DNA from: Prostheceraeus crozeri
Lineage: Eukaryota; Platyhelminthes; Polycladida; Euryleptidae
Assembly: GCA_907163375.1 (NCBI GenBank)
Contig: CAJQUW010001782.1
Span: 124,001-188,000, forward strand
Length of the DNA: 64,000 nt
Direction of reading: 5' to 3'
A model generated the notes under the pieces. It was not told the origin of the DNA, did not search any database, and saw only the letters and a list, made by a program, of their open reading frames with translations. Position numbers and translations under genes: made by a program. This document shows, piece by piece, positions 11,701 to 23,762 of this stretch (within the stretch, counting starts at the first letter, position 1; each line of letters starts with the position of its first letter).

Positions 11701-12915
11701 TTGACCAAGAAGTTTCTGTCCTGTTTCCAAAATATTTGCATAAGCTTCCTCAGTAGAGCCCTCATAAATCAAGTCATTGGTGCCATCACTCATTACAGGC
11801 ATTCCAATGCAGAAACTCATAGACAGAAAGTCGTTTGGGCAGATTGGTCTTGAACTATTTCTGTCAGAGTCGATATAAACAAGTGGTCTGGAATTCACTA
11901 ATGCCTCCACTTCCGCTAGGATGGTTTGGGGCTCAACTAAGGATGGGAATCCGCGACCAATTACTTTTCTCAGATGCTTTTTTACAAGCGCAACTAATCT
12001 TTCATAAAAGCCACCGAACCATGGGGACTTTTCTGGAATGAATTTCCACGTTATGTTCTCCGCTGTCATGTAACTTGTTAGGACTTCATTAAATTCCGGT
12101 CCTTTCCAATGTTTCAGGAGCTGATTAGCCAATTTGAATTGCTTTGCGTTATCTGAGTAAATTAGCTCTGGTGTTCCAAATCGCGCGACGAAGCGTCTGA
12201 AAGCCTGGATAAAGGATTCAGTTGTCATATTCTCGACGACCTCCAAGTGGATGGCTCTCGTAATGAGACATGTGAATAAGCACACCCAAACTTTCCGTTT
12301 TCCATCATTACCTCGAATAAAACATGTCCAAAATAGTCCATGTCGCAATAAATGAATGGAATATGTCTTGTTACTCTATCTGAAGGCCAAGCTGGCATCT
12401 TCGGAGGTTTAAATGAGCACCCAGAATGCTTCCTACACACGCGACTGTCTTTTAGCACAGAATTGATAGCTCGTCGCCCACTTGGAATCCAATACTTTTC
12501 TCGCACTTTGGAGAGTACTTGACTTGCCCTTGGATGCAAATCATGTCTTTCATGAATATCTCGAATGATTAGTTTGGTCAAATAATGATCTTTCGGCATC
12601 AATATCGGCATATTAGACTCATAACTCAAATCAGAATTCGCAAGTCTTCCAAAGCTTCGAATAACTCCATCGTATGTTAGTTTCAGACCAAGTTGCCTAA
12701 TTAGTTTCCTATCTCGATTGATCGTCAATAACTCCAATTGTTCTACATAAGTTGATGACTGAATTAACTTGATCCACTTCATTAGCACCTTTTCTGTATC
12801 TGAGGGAGAGATTGTCATAGATGGCCGTTTACCTTGCATAAATTCGATAGCTTTCTCAATGAGCACGCAAACCCTCAACACTTTCCACAATTTTGAGTAT
12901 CTTTCAATATTCATT
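11660..12915 (-). pseudogene. BEL/Pao integrase region
   Basis: Contains an HHCC-like zinc-binding region (HDLHPRASQVLSKVREKYW) and a DDE core recognised from LFTCLITRAIHLEVV, FGTPELIYSDNAKQF and ITWKFIPEKSPWFGGFYERL, the last being a BEL/Pao hallmark. The role was insertion of the reverse-transcribed copy. The element is broken. Confidence 0.85.
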
Positions 12916-12929
12916 CCGTCACCGTAGGG

Positions 12930-14640
12930 TGAGATTTAAATCGATCGATGAGACTCCGTAGAATGAAAAAGCATCAATTTTTCTTTGACAAGTTCTTCTT
13001 CGTACTCATGTTCCATCGAGGGAGTAAATGGCTGCAAATTCCACTTAGGCCAATTTTCAGAATTCCGCGAAAGCCAAATAGGACCATGCCACCAGCAGTT
13101 GTCTGTGATCAGAACTTGTGAACAAATTCTTCGAGTCAGTTTGTCAGCAGGATTTTCCAGAGTATTTATATATCGAAAATCAAACTCGCTTGCTTTCCTC
13201 TTGATTTCTTCGACTCGATTGCGTACAAGAACGTTCAGTGTTTTCTTGCATGTTATCCACTGAAGTGCTATCATTGAATCAGACCACAGAATGCACGACG
13301 AAATCGGCTGTTTAATTTCATTTCTTATAAAGGTCGTGATTCGAACTCCAATCAGTATAGCCAGGAGTTCCAGTCTCGGTACTGACAAACCCTTTTTCTT
13401 GTTCTTGGAATTGAAACACGGTTTTGGACTAACCTTCGCCTTGGATATGATCAGATGTGTTCTATGTTGAGTGCCATCGAAGTATCGGACATATACAACA
13501 GCACCATAAGAATTTTCTGACTCACCTGTAAAACAGCATAACTGCATCTCATGATTCCCCCCTACACCTATGTGTCTGTTGATTTTGTGTTCGAAAATGA
13601 TTTCAAGGTCGGCACATAAAGAAATCCACAGCTTGAATAATTTTTCGTCATCAATTATTTGTTCTTCATTATATCCCTTGATACATAATGACTGAAACAG
13701 AATTTTGAATTGTATCAAAACAGGATTATAGTAACCGTTAGGATCAAACGCTTGAGAAAGTGTCTTCAGGACGTTACTCCTGGTAAATTGTACTGTGCCC
13801 TTATTTCGGTTTTTGTTTCGCAAAGACATCGTATCATCAGAAGTATTCCATTGGAGTCCCAGTAACTTGACAGTGTCACCACTGGCCTTATCTTCTTCCT
13901 TCATCTTATCTATTAGAAGGCTCGAGGTCGAAGACCATTCTCTCAGGTTCATATTTGCTACCTGAAATATCTCTTTTGCATCTCGGTAAAACCTTTTAGC
14001 TTCTTGTTCATTATCAAATCCAGCAAAGACATTGTCAACGTATAGATTCTCACTAATTTGTTTCGAAGATTCCGACTGTGTCTGAGAAAGATGGTGATGG
14101 ATGGTTTGTGCCGAAAGAAAGGGAGAAGATATGATCCCGAATGGAACTCTGGAAAATCGATAAACTTGAAGATTTTCATAGTTCATAGAAGCATTGATAT
14201 CTTTTAACCAGAAGAACCTAGTGCAATCCCTGTCGATCTCTTGAATACCGACTTGCAAGAATGCTGCTTGAATATCAGATACCGTCAGAATTTTGTGGAA
14301 ACAAATTCGCGTTAAAATCCCAGGGATTTTTTGCAATATTACTGGTCCTCGCAGAAGGCAGTCATTCAATGACAAATTGCTTTTAGTTTTCGCGGACGCA
14401 TCGAATACTAGTCGCACTTTTGTAGTCGAACTATCATCTTTCATCACGACTTGGTGGGGAAGGTAATGAACAACACCACATGTTTCTTTATCAGCATTGA
14501 TTTTCTCAATAATTCCATCACTTTCTTGTTTTTAAATGATGTCATCCACCTTCTTCATTACTGGTCCGTTTCCATACCTTTTGCACATTGATCGTAATCG
14601 GCCCAGAGCCAAACTTTCATTAGTGGGTAAGTTGAGCAAT
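12930..14640 (-). pseudogene. BEL/Pao reverse transcriptase and RNase H region
   Basis: RT motifs are visible: VRLVFDASAKT, the LTRICFHKILTVSDIQAAFLQV palm strand, a YVD-type active-site box and RVPFGIISSPF. A Pao-type RNase H segment with WSDSMIALQWI follows. The longest open stretch is about 500 codons (12936-14447). The element is broken. Confidence 0.88.
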
Positions 14641-14759
14641 TCATCTTTCCATGGAAAGCGGATTTGATATCGGTTATCACGGAATTTAACAGTGTCTTCA
14701 AACTTCCGAAAGGCTACTTCGTCATCAGATTGTTCTGGGCAGTCAGTAATTCCGATGGA

Positions 14760-15410
14760 ATCTAACGACCATAACTTCGAATAATCACTTCGCTTTCGAA
14801 TGTCAAGGGGTTTGATTGTAGTCCATGTGCTGAGGTCTTAGCGTACATTGCCATAGTTCCGCTTTCTGCGGCAAAATGTGAGATTCGGGACGTTGTACAA
14901 ACACCTCGTTCGGTTATGATCCATCCCAATAAGGACTTCTTTAACCAGATTTGTTGTGGCACTAATTCTATTCGCTCGGGCTGAATTATACAATCATAAA
15001 AATCGTTTCCTATCAAAATGTCTATCGGATTTTTCTCAGGAGATTCTGGTCGGGGATCGGCCAGAAAGTAACTCTTCATTTTGCTTTCCAAGTAGTTGGA
15101 GTCAATGGGCATTCGCACAACATTGGCATGCATATTTTTGACAATGCTGACTTCTACTCGTATGTTTTCTCCTGATATAGCTTCGATTGCTATCGCAGAT
15201 TGATGACATGATATGTTAGTAGGGTCTGGATTAGCGAACGTATGCACCACTTGTTCTGTTGAACTTCGTTTCAGCTTCAACTCCTTCGCGAAGGCTTCGG
15301 TTATGTAGGATCTGCTGCTCAAAGTGTCAAACGCCATTCTGCATTTGCGTACACGGAAACGGTTTGTCGGTTGATTTAACGAACGCAACAGCTGTTGGGA
15401 AGATGACATA
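14760..15410 (-). pseudogene. BEL/Pao aspartic protease region
   Basis: Resembles the DUF1758 retropepsin-like domain of BEL/Pao: CRMAFDTLSSRSYITEAFAKEL, in which the FDTLS loop sits at the active-site position, and later DILIGNDFYDCI. It lies between the zinc knuckles of gag and the RT, as usual. Confidence 0.75.
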
Positions 15411-17010
15411 CTTTGTTTTAGCTAAAGTACTCGTTTTGTCTTCATCGCTTGATTTGTCATCATTTGTGTAGAAGGACTTTTCCTGTCGGTCAACTGGCTC
15501 AACGGCTGTCTGTGAAGTAGGCCTGACATTACTTTCAATGTTATTACATCGATCAGCATTTGAAAATTTCTGAGGGCAAATACTTCGATTATGAGAATTT
15601 TCGGACTTACAATGTGGGCAGTATAATCGCTTTCGGCATTCATATGTTCGATGATTCGTCAGGAAACATTTAAGACAACATTGGCCTAGCGCATCAATTC
15701 GAGATTCCCGATCTAAAAATCTAGGACAGTCCTCATTCCAGTGACCCATTTCCTTGCAGAATTTACAAGCCGAAAAAGGCGACACCTGTTCTCCGAATAT
15801 CGAATGCGATTTCGTCTGTCAGTTGTCTGCAATTGGTGGAAATTTCGATAATTCGCGTGCTTATTATTTGAATACTGTGGGCACGAGTTTCTTTTATCAT
15901 TTCCGAAAAAAGTTTGCTCATATTCGGATAGGCTATCAATTTCTCTGCGATCAATGTTAATCTCCTCAAAAATCGTCAGGTGCTCTTCCAACAAGTTTCT
16001 CAAGGATGACAGCTTCATTTTCTGACTACCGCTGACAGATTTAGTGAACTGATATCTCAAATCTTTGGGCAGTTTGCCAAGAGTATTTAGAAGAATCAGA
16101 TCCTGTGAATCTGAGTCAATGCCATATTCAGATAAGGCATGACAGCATATATCCAGTTCGTCGGAAAAATTTCGAAGTTTCAAAATTTCATCTGACTTGC
16201 TAATGCTCGGCAAGTTCTCTATCTTCTTTCGGTAGGCACGTTTTAGAACAGTTTGGTTGCCGTACCTTTTCTCTAGCAGTGATAGTGCAAGTCTATACTC
16301 GTGATCTGATTTTAGTATTGAAATCGCTCGTCTCGGTATAGGCCCTAACGCATCTTGAAGATATCGTAACTTCACTCCGTCTGTTAGATTTTGGCAATCA
16401 ACGGTAGCATACCAATTTGAAATAAATGCTGGATACTCCGTGATTTCACCGTCAAATTCAAGTGGCTTTATCGGATGAAGCTTTACGAACGATTTTGAAA
16501 TATCGAGTTTTTCTTTTTCCCTACTTCGTTGTTGTTCATTAAGTTCAATGATTTTCATTTGCAAATTAATCAAATCGTCATGCCGCTTCGCTTCAGCTTC
16601 TAAATTTTCTGTGCCGCCTCTCAATATTTTCTTCATGTTTTTCAACAAGTCTATCGCTTTCTTCTTTATCGCTACGGCTCTGCGTCAAATCGCTTTCTAT
16701 AACGAAGCACTTCAGCAATTTTACAGTGTCGTTAATTTTTTGAGATAACAACTCTACATTCACGGTCTCGCGTGATGACTCGTCTTCATATACAGTGGAC
16801 TTCGGATCATCGCTGAGATCTTCGATGATTTTGTCGGACAACTCGATGTAACTCTCATACTGGTTCTTAACTTCATTCAGCAATGCCTTCAAATTCGCAA
16901 TTTCTTCACTACATTTCACGTACTTCTGCGATGTCTCTTTACCTAGCAAGCTCAAAGCTTCTTCGTCTTTATTGCTAGCATTGTCAAGCTTTAGCTGTAG
17001 CTGCTTCAAA
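15330..17010 (-). pseudogene. BEL/Pao gag region
   Basis: The N-terminal part is a charged coiled coil (about 16.6-17.0 kb). Then comes the DUF1759-type capsid segment recognised from KLHPIKPLEFDGEITEYPAF, and a zinc-knuckle region with CKFCKEMGHWNEDCPRF, CCLKCFLTNHRTYEC and CPHCKSENSHNRSIC (about 15.6-15.8 kb). Gag would form the particle and bind RNA. The region is broken. Confidence 0.82.
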
Positions 17011-17166
17011 AGTCGTTTGTACTTCGATTGGGGAATAAGTTACAGGCATATTTTACGGAATTTTCTATTCGTGTCAGATTTTAGTCTTTGAGCGCTTTAT
17101 AGCTTTAGAATGTCTTAGGAATCATATTTCATGAGCCTAGTTGACTAGATTACGGATCATCTAGAC

Positions 17167-17245
17167 GCTCTGCTACCAGCTCGCAGTGGAAGCGTGCTGG
17201 GCCCATAACCCACAGGTCCGTGGATCAAACCATGCTCTGCTACCA
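17167..17245. other. BEL/Pao primer-binding site with embedded initiator tRNA-Met sequence
   Basis: The plus strand reads GCTCTGCTACCA (17167-17178), then a 67-nt stretch matching eukaryotic initiator tRNA-Met from about position 10 to the 3' CCA, including the GGGCCCATAACCC anticodon arm (CAT anticodon), and again GCTCTGCTACCA (17234-17245). On the element's strand each 12-mer is TGGTAGCAGAGC, a primer-binding site for tRNA-iMet, and the second is 5 nt from the 5' LTR. The genome-encoded CCA and its place in the element show a reverse-transcribed tRNA rather than a gene. Confidence 0.8.
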
Positions 17246-17250
17246 TTTTA

Positions 17251-17405
17251 TGTGCCGACAAGTAAAAGCGTCATTTGTTGTCAAGGATTCTAGAAATTAT
17301 ATTGAATTCGAAACATTTACAGATCATCACAATTTACATTTATTTGATGAATACAAACAAAGCGTTACTCTATAATCGCAGCACAGAGACTGCAGTGTTG
17401 CGACA
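17251..17405 (-). repeat. BEL/Pao 5' LTR (155 bp)
   Basis: Partner of the LTR at 10711-10865. It is followed outside by the target duplication GAACT at 17406-17410. Confidence 0.92.
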
Positions 17406-17720
17406 GAACTCTAGCCATAGTTCAACTATTATGGTGCTGAATGAAATGTTTGTATTCAGACAGAAGATTCAAACCATCATTAATTATTATTTAATAATTT
17501 TTGCAATAGGGCTTTTGTTGCATTCTACCTTCATACAAATACCCGATATACAACTACTAAAACATTAAGACATTTATTTCGTCTTGAGAAAGGCATCCAC
17601 GCAGTGCAACAAAGGTCTTCATATCGATAGAATTGCTGTCAACGACTGTGACTCTCAAGGACAGAAGATTTCTCTAACGATTATTCAATAGGCATCAACA
17701 TGATAATTATATAATGTAAT

Positions 17721-17853
17721 ACAGGATGAGAATGGGGCAACGGGTGACCCGGCGGAAATTCATAATTCAGAGGGACCCCCAAATCGAAAAAAATAAAAAA
17801 TACATTCGGCGAACTTATTCGAGCGGAATTCCGCGGAAAATTCTCATCCCTGT
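17721..17853. mobile_element. 133-bp MITE with 5-bp duplication GTAAT
   Basis: Short inverted ends ACAGGATGAGAAT (left) and ATTCTCATCCCTGT (right) are flanked by GTAAT at 17716-17720 and 17854-17858. It is non-coding, with G/C-rich subterminal parts. The parent superfamily is not clear from the ends. Confidence 0.65.
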
Positions 17854-17858
17854 GTAAT

Positions 17859-20207
17859 CCAACAATGGTGCATTTCGCACAATTGCTCTAATTCGCAAAA
17901 TGAAAGATTATGCATGTCAATATATTAATTACTCAGGCTTGTTGTACGTCTCCACTAGTTGACTGTTGATCTGTATTCAATTTACATGATATTTACTAAA
18001 TCAGTCTGTCCTGATGCAGTCTGTGATCTGTTGCACTTAAAAGGGCGAAATCCGCTAATTTGCAAAATGACTACACCTGATAATTCGCAAATAAATTAGA
18101 AATTCAGTGAATTCTATAATAAGATAGCAATTTTGCCAATTAACAGGTTTCGCGGTTTTACGGCTACAGAGATTACATATTCATGCATCTAGACGTCAAG
18201 GAACATTTTTTGTATTATAGATCTTCCAAAGTTCTGAGATGTTCTTAACTGGCCCACTGCATTTCGCTTCCATCTTCCTCCTCTGCGGAATTCTTAGTTT
18301 CAATCGAGTAGACTGATGGTACTCATTGAACGTCTTGCATTTGTATGAGTATATTACGAATGTGTAATTTAAAGGATTTGCAAGAGCAGAAATGGAAACT
18401 GGAAATGAACGGTTTGCGACGGACAATATATTTCTATTTCTGCGCATATCCAACCCTGTTTTCACGGCTTCTCATTTTCTATGATTTTCTTATTTTCTTA
18501 TGAAATTCTTGGTCAGATTCAGAGCATTCGAAGTGTCAGGTTTTTTATAGGCCTATGCAGAATATGACATTAATTGAGATAACTTATTCGCAACTTGTCA
18601 GATTGACAAGAAAGTGACACATAGTATTAAAGTCATCATATTGGAAAGACATAAAAATATAATAAACATTGTTAATTCATGCAACTGACGGATGTCTTAA
18701 AAGTAGATCAGAATTCCAAAAATGTTTATTACTTGCGCTTCATGTCCGCTAACTATGTCAGCAACTAACCTGCCGATCCGATGATCACGTGGCATCACCT
18801 GCATTACATCGAATTATGAATGTGTTCAACATTCAGTTTGTCGCTATCTCTTATCTTCAGAAGACTGACTAATCCTCTATTGCTTCTCAAATTCCATTCA
18901 CATTTTTAATTGGTTCAAGCTTTGTGGTGTCTATTATGTATAATGCTGAATGAGATTAGATCACTAAAAATTGATCGGGCACCTTAATGAGCGATCTTGC
19001 ACGATACTCGACCGACCCCACCCGTAAACACATTCGGAACAATTTTCGTATTTGAGCGAACAGATATTGGAAATCTGTTTGAGATTTTGAGGATCCGGTC
19101 GAATTGATAGATAACGACTTCTCAGAGAGGGTGGTGCAATTTCTTATTCGCATGCAGTGCAATAGTCTGCCCAATGCTTTAAATTTTTTGCGTTGTTCTA
19201 ATGGAATAATAAGGGGAATTATAATTTTTCGGTTGTATTTATATTCTCTTTCACAATTGTGAATATGTCGCATTTCTGCCTTATCTAAATCAAAGATGTT
19301 TCAGAAATATAATAAAACAATAGTGATACTTATACTTTATTTCTAAAATTACAGAAATGTTATCAAATCAATGCTATACCATACAACAGAGTATTACATT
19401 TTACATGTACAGTGAAATTGAAGTATCAAAGATGTTGAAAAACAGCGTCATTAGCCACGCCGAGTACCAGTTTTGCATGATTATGCATGATCAAGTTGAA
19501 AATATTGACTTAATATTTTGCACTAGAACTACCCCTCTTCGGTGACTAATTTTGGAGTTGCCAAGGAATTTCGTGCTTAATTTGTTCAAATCTGAGGATA
19601 TCCTTCCAGTCAATCACCAGACGAGCTGGTACTCAGCGATCATTGGAGAGACAGTGTGTCCATTTTGCATGTGTAGAGATGCATTTGAGTACATTTTAAG
19701 ATGCAACAGATTACAAATGCATACGCTTACTCATCACTGTTCTCTATCTAATTAAAAATTAAGTTAGAAGTGACGATTTTTTATAGAAAAAAGATGCACT
19801 TAAACTCCTAAATAGTCTGGAAAAGTCTGGAACACATCCCAAAAATTCTCATTGGGATTTTGACCCGATGTATGTACATAGATTCGTTTGACGCAAAATT
19901 TACCTGGAACGCATTCTGTGTACGTATGTAGTGAGGTATAACTGTACTTGCTTTTAACAGCGAATTTCAACGTTTGAAACAAAGAGCTGTTTGAATTTAT
20001 GCTACAAAAGTAATAGCATCATTTGATTATCGGAACGCTACTTAATAAAGGACAAGTGGTTGTCTTGATGATCACAATTCCTCCAGGTGGTTTGGCTTGA
20101 CTAAGCAGTTAGTACCTACTGAAAATGCTGTATAATCTTCTACACCGATCACGATCCAAAAGGATTGACAACGAAGGTCTGTCGTAGTTGATTGCATATA
20201 TAAAGAG
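17859..20207. other. No gene recognised
   Basis: A/T-rich DNA with several open frames of 60-105 codons on both strands, none resembling a known protein or bounded by convincing splice sites. Confidence 0.4.
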
Positions 20208-20412
20208 AATGACAGCTATTACATCAATACAAGACACCAACACCCTTGATTTCCCGACCGCACTCGCCCGACCTAGGAATCGAACCGAAGTCCGCAGTGG
20301 AGACGAGCTCGCACCTTCTTCACTTGGCCACGCTGACGGTTCGAAAGGAATGCGAGTGAAGGCAGAAGTCATCTCTAAGTGATATCGACAGCATAATGTC
20401 CTATTATTATTT
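20208..20412 (-). repeat. tRNA-derived SINE, family C copy 1 (inverted pair)
   Basis: Minus-strand copy. The tRNA-like head has the A-box-like TGGCCAAGTGAAG and the B-box GGTTCGATTCCTAGGTCGGG. It pairs with the copy at 20536-20745 as a long inverted repeat. The arms also share sequence outside the tRNA head (TGCTGTCGATATCACTTAGAG). Confidence 0.7.
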
Positions 20413-20535
20413 GTTGTCAATCTACACTGTGACGTATCCGTATGACACGCTGATATGCTGTCTCGCTACAATATTCATATTGTTCATGAACGTTCAATAT
20501 CAGCGTTCAGGAACGCTGGTAGCGTTCTGTCAATA

Positions 20536-20745
20536 GTAATAGGACAATATGCTGTCGATATCACTTAGAGATGACTTCTGCCTCCACTCGCATTCCTTTT
20601 GAACCGTCAGCGTGGTCTAGTGAAGAAGGTGCAAGCTCGTCTCCGCTGCGGACTTCGGTTCGATTCCTAGGTCGGGCGAGTGCGGTCGGGGAATCAAGGA
20701 TGTTGGTGTCTTGTATTGACTTAATAGTTGTCATTCTCTTCAGAT
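20536..20745 (+). repeat. tRNA-derived SINE, family C copy 2 (inverted pair)
   Basis: Plus-strand copy with TGGTCTAGTGAAG (A-box-like) and GGTTCGATTCCTAGGTCGGG (B box). It is the inverted partner of 20208-20412 across about 125 bp of spacer. A transcript through both would form a stem of roughly 200 bp. Confidence 0.7.
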
Positions 20746-20777
20746 ATTCGTGCCAAAAGGAGTGATAACTCGCTTAC

Positions 20778-21017
20778 CCTGCAGAGAAACATTCTGTTCA
20801 CAGCTTGCAGTGAGGGCTTCAGTACACCCAGCACTCTTCCAGCCACTAGAACCCCCGAATTATTTCGGAAAACTTTCACTGCAACCTCATCTCCATCCAT
20901 AGCCATGCCACAGTTTCTGCGTCCTCTCAAAGGGATTTTGATCTTCTCCACCAATCCATATTGAGACAGGTCATTGTTCGATAGCATACATGGTTCAGCT
21001 GCACCCTCATGAGGTCC
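20778..21017 (-). CDS. RNB/HELZ2-type exoribonuclease-like exon (host gene fragment)
   Basis: An 80-codon, phase-0 exon on the minus strand, bounded by a TTTCTCAG acceptor (just above 21017) and a GTAAGCG donor (20777-20771). The peptide contains KIKIPLRGRRNCGMAMDGDEVAVKVF and later GRVLGVLKPSL. This matches the cold-shock/OB segment that precedes the RNB nuclease domain in the DIS3/HELZ2-like family ('GR..CG.A.DGDEV.V.V ... GRV.GVL'). The neighbouring RNB and helicase exons were not found, so this is a single exon of a larger gene or an isolated duplicate. A coding-looking stretch at about 21060-21264 with a TTGCAG acceptor could be its upstream exon, but its reading frame is not clean. Family-level call only. 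Confidence 0.5.
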
Positions 21018-21311
21018 CTGAGAAAGAGAGAAAAAGGAACTTAATTTTCTAATCACAACACAAGCCACGAGAAATGCTTCGGCCTCATCAATTGTGGGGC
21101 AAGTTTGAACACGCACCCATACCCTCTACGACAACCAATGACATACGCTACATCAGACACACAGTCTACAACATTCTGCATTGTGAGGAATTGGACATTT
21201 TTCAACTTCATCTCACCCCTCCAGGCCAATGGGTTGCAGAATGAAATTGACTCTTCAACTACCTGCAATAAATCAGTGTCTCCTGTCTTATTCACAAAAT
21301 ACTTAACCCAT

Positions 21312-21400
21312 AGGTCTTGTGGTTAGGGAGCTTGCTTGCATGCTCTCCAGCTTCAACGTCGTTGGTTCATGACCTCATCAAGGAATTCGTGGCGGCTATA
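21312..21400 (+). repeat. tRNA-like SINE head fragment
   Basis: GTCTTGTGGTTAGGGAGCTTGC (A-box-like) and, about 40 nt on, GTTGGTTCATGACCTC (B-box-like) have the order and spacing of a tRNA-derived head. The body is missing. Confidence 0.4.
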
Positions 21401-21460
21401 ATCTGCTGTTGCCGTTCACTCAATGTTTTGAGGCGTTCACTCAATGTTCGTAAATGGCAC

Positions 21461-21761
<301 letters not shown>

Positions 21762-21769
21762 GGTTGATA

Positions 21770-23762
21770 TAATCTGCTGTAATTTCATGAATTTGACTAG
21801 GATACAACTAATTTTGCGGTTTAACAGTCATTGAGAAGATATGCTTTAGCAGACTGAACTACATTTTTAAGTAATCTAAATGAAGTTAGCGGCGAAAATT
21901 TGGTACAGAACATATTAATTTCGACAATCAGGTTAGTTGTGAAATTTGTTGATAAATTCAACAACGTTCATGACATTGATGATGTCCATGAGATCTCATG
22001 TTCAAATTTAAGTGAGGATGAAATGCCATGAAGTAACTAGCATTCTCGAAATTAGAATTTTATCAAATGCTCGTTGGTCATTCGCTAGTCAACACAATAA
22101 CTTCGGTTGCTGTAAAAATCGAATCGATCCGACTGCAGCAGCATCATCAAGGACAAATATCTCAAAAAGCGACAGGTCGAAGACTCGTTACTTTTTGAAA
22201 ACGGCCAAATATCACCAAGCTTGGCATTGTTTCTTCTTGATTATATGCTTCATTATAAATTGGGTGGTGTAGAGAAGGTTAACATCTGCAAAAACTGCCT
22301 CAACGTTTTTTTTCAAAAAAAGACAAACCCGTCTTTACATTTATTCCTGTTATGTTATTTTTCATTTAAATTTATGAAGCAAGCAGTTGGCGTGGAATAT
22401 TATGAGCTGAATAGATTTTGCAATATCCCAAGTTAGAATGATATTAGCTATCATGATATGTTTGATAGCCTTTGGTTCAGTTTTGAAATACGAGGTCTCA
22501 GTCTGTCTTTTTCAAATCTTGATTGAATAACGGAGGCAGATATCGTGGAAATAATGAGCTGATTTTTTTCAACAACTCTAAGTTACATGTACGGAAGTGG
22601 CACTTCGTACACTGTCATAGACATGCGAGGATTCTGCCTGTCATTGCTGTGGGATACAATATGTCGAAATTCAAAAGGTCATTTGAACATAGATCGCAAA
22701 GAAGGCGGTGGATAGCGAAGGCCCGGCACTTTGACTAACTTTCCTTTTACTAGAAACAATGAAATCTTTTCGAGTCATAGTGCCATCTTCACTCACTTGC
22801 AAAATGCATCGACTGGTTTGCAGAATGGTCAACTACGTCACGACAAATATTTTGTCTTCTGAAGCACCGATCATTCGATAATCGGAAGCACCAATCAGAA
22901 ATCAGGCACACATACTGAATTTGGGTCAACTTCATTTACGAGAATACAAAGACTTTCAATCCATAAAGCCTTAGTTACGTAGGTGCGGTACCTATACAAA
23001 TACTTACTAAATCATTTGCATTGAATATCACAAATATAGACCTCTAAACTCAACAGAAGTTTGAATCGCCCACTCATACTTATTTTTTGAAAAATATTGC
23101 TTAACAGATAGCCTATTACAGTAAAAAAACTCCCTTTGAAATATGAGGAAATTCATACTAATGAATCGAGACTTAGACATTTACAATTAGCTAATTAAAT
23201 TAGCCAATTTTTACATTAGCTAATTTACAATTTATGATGCCGAGGCAGGGATGTCGGTATTTCGTGAAGGAAGAGCTGCAACACATTCAGGAACACCGAT
23301 TGCTAATGAAGCAATTTGACAGTTGAATGCACCGTACATACACATACTAAAGCATACATTCGAAGTTCAGACTAGGGACTATTGCATTGTTACACTTGGT
23401 GTAGAAATTTACGCAGAAATAGGTTCAATACTCAACATACAACAGGCAAGTAATATCAAACCTGACAAATTTACACATTGCTCGATCATAAACAGCTCAA
23501 TTTTATCAAGGCCACACAGTATGTAAAATTGAATGTTAATATGAATAAATAATGACTATATGAATAGAATTATTGATTGATTTTGTGATTTTGTTGAGAT
23601 GAGCGGCATGTCATTTGAGATATCAAAACTTGGGTTCGTCTTCTCCGCTGATGATCTTGTCTAATTACCCTGGGTCCGTGTGGCTCCAAGTCAAAATCGT
23701 CCTGAAAGTCGGTTTTTAAAATATGTCCGAGGGAATGCAAACAGAATTGAGTTTCATCCTCA
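21770..23762. other. No gene recognised
   Basis: A/T-rich non-coding DNA, with a run of ATTAGCTAATT-type short palindromes near 23186-23235. No supported gene. Confidence 0.4.

Larger units (their letters stand above)
10711..17405 (-). mobile_element. BEL/Pao LTR retrotransposon, broken
   Basis: A 6.7-kb element on the minus strand. Both LTRs are 155 bp, start TG and end CA, and differ at about four positions (about 97% identical), so the insertion is fairly recent but not new. A 5-bp target duplication, GAACT, lies at 10706-10710 and 17406-17410. Internal order on the minus strand is gag, retropepsin-like protease, reverse transcriptase/RNase H, integrase and a C-terminal DUF5641-type domain, which is the BEL/Pao arrangement. 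The coding region is broken in several places, so the copy looks dead. The LTRs are short for this superfamily. Confidence 0.9.

Noticed and set aside
17179-17245. Functional initiator tRNA-Met gene
   Set aside because: The 5' acceptor strand is not complementary to the 3' end, CCA is encoded in the DNA, and it lies at the primer-binding site of a retroelement.
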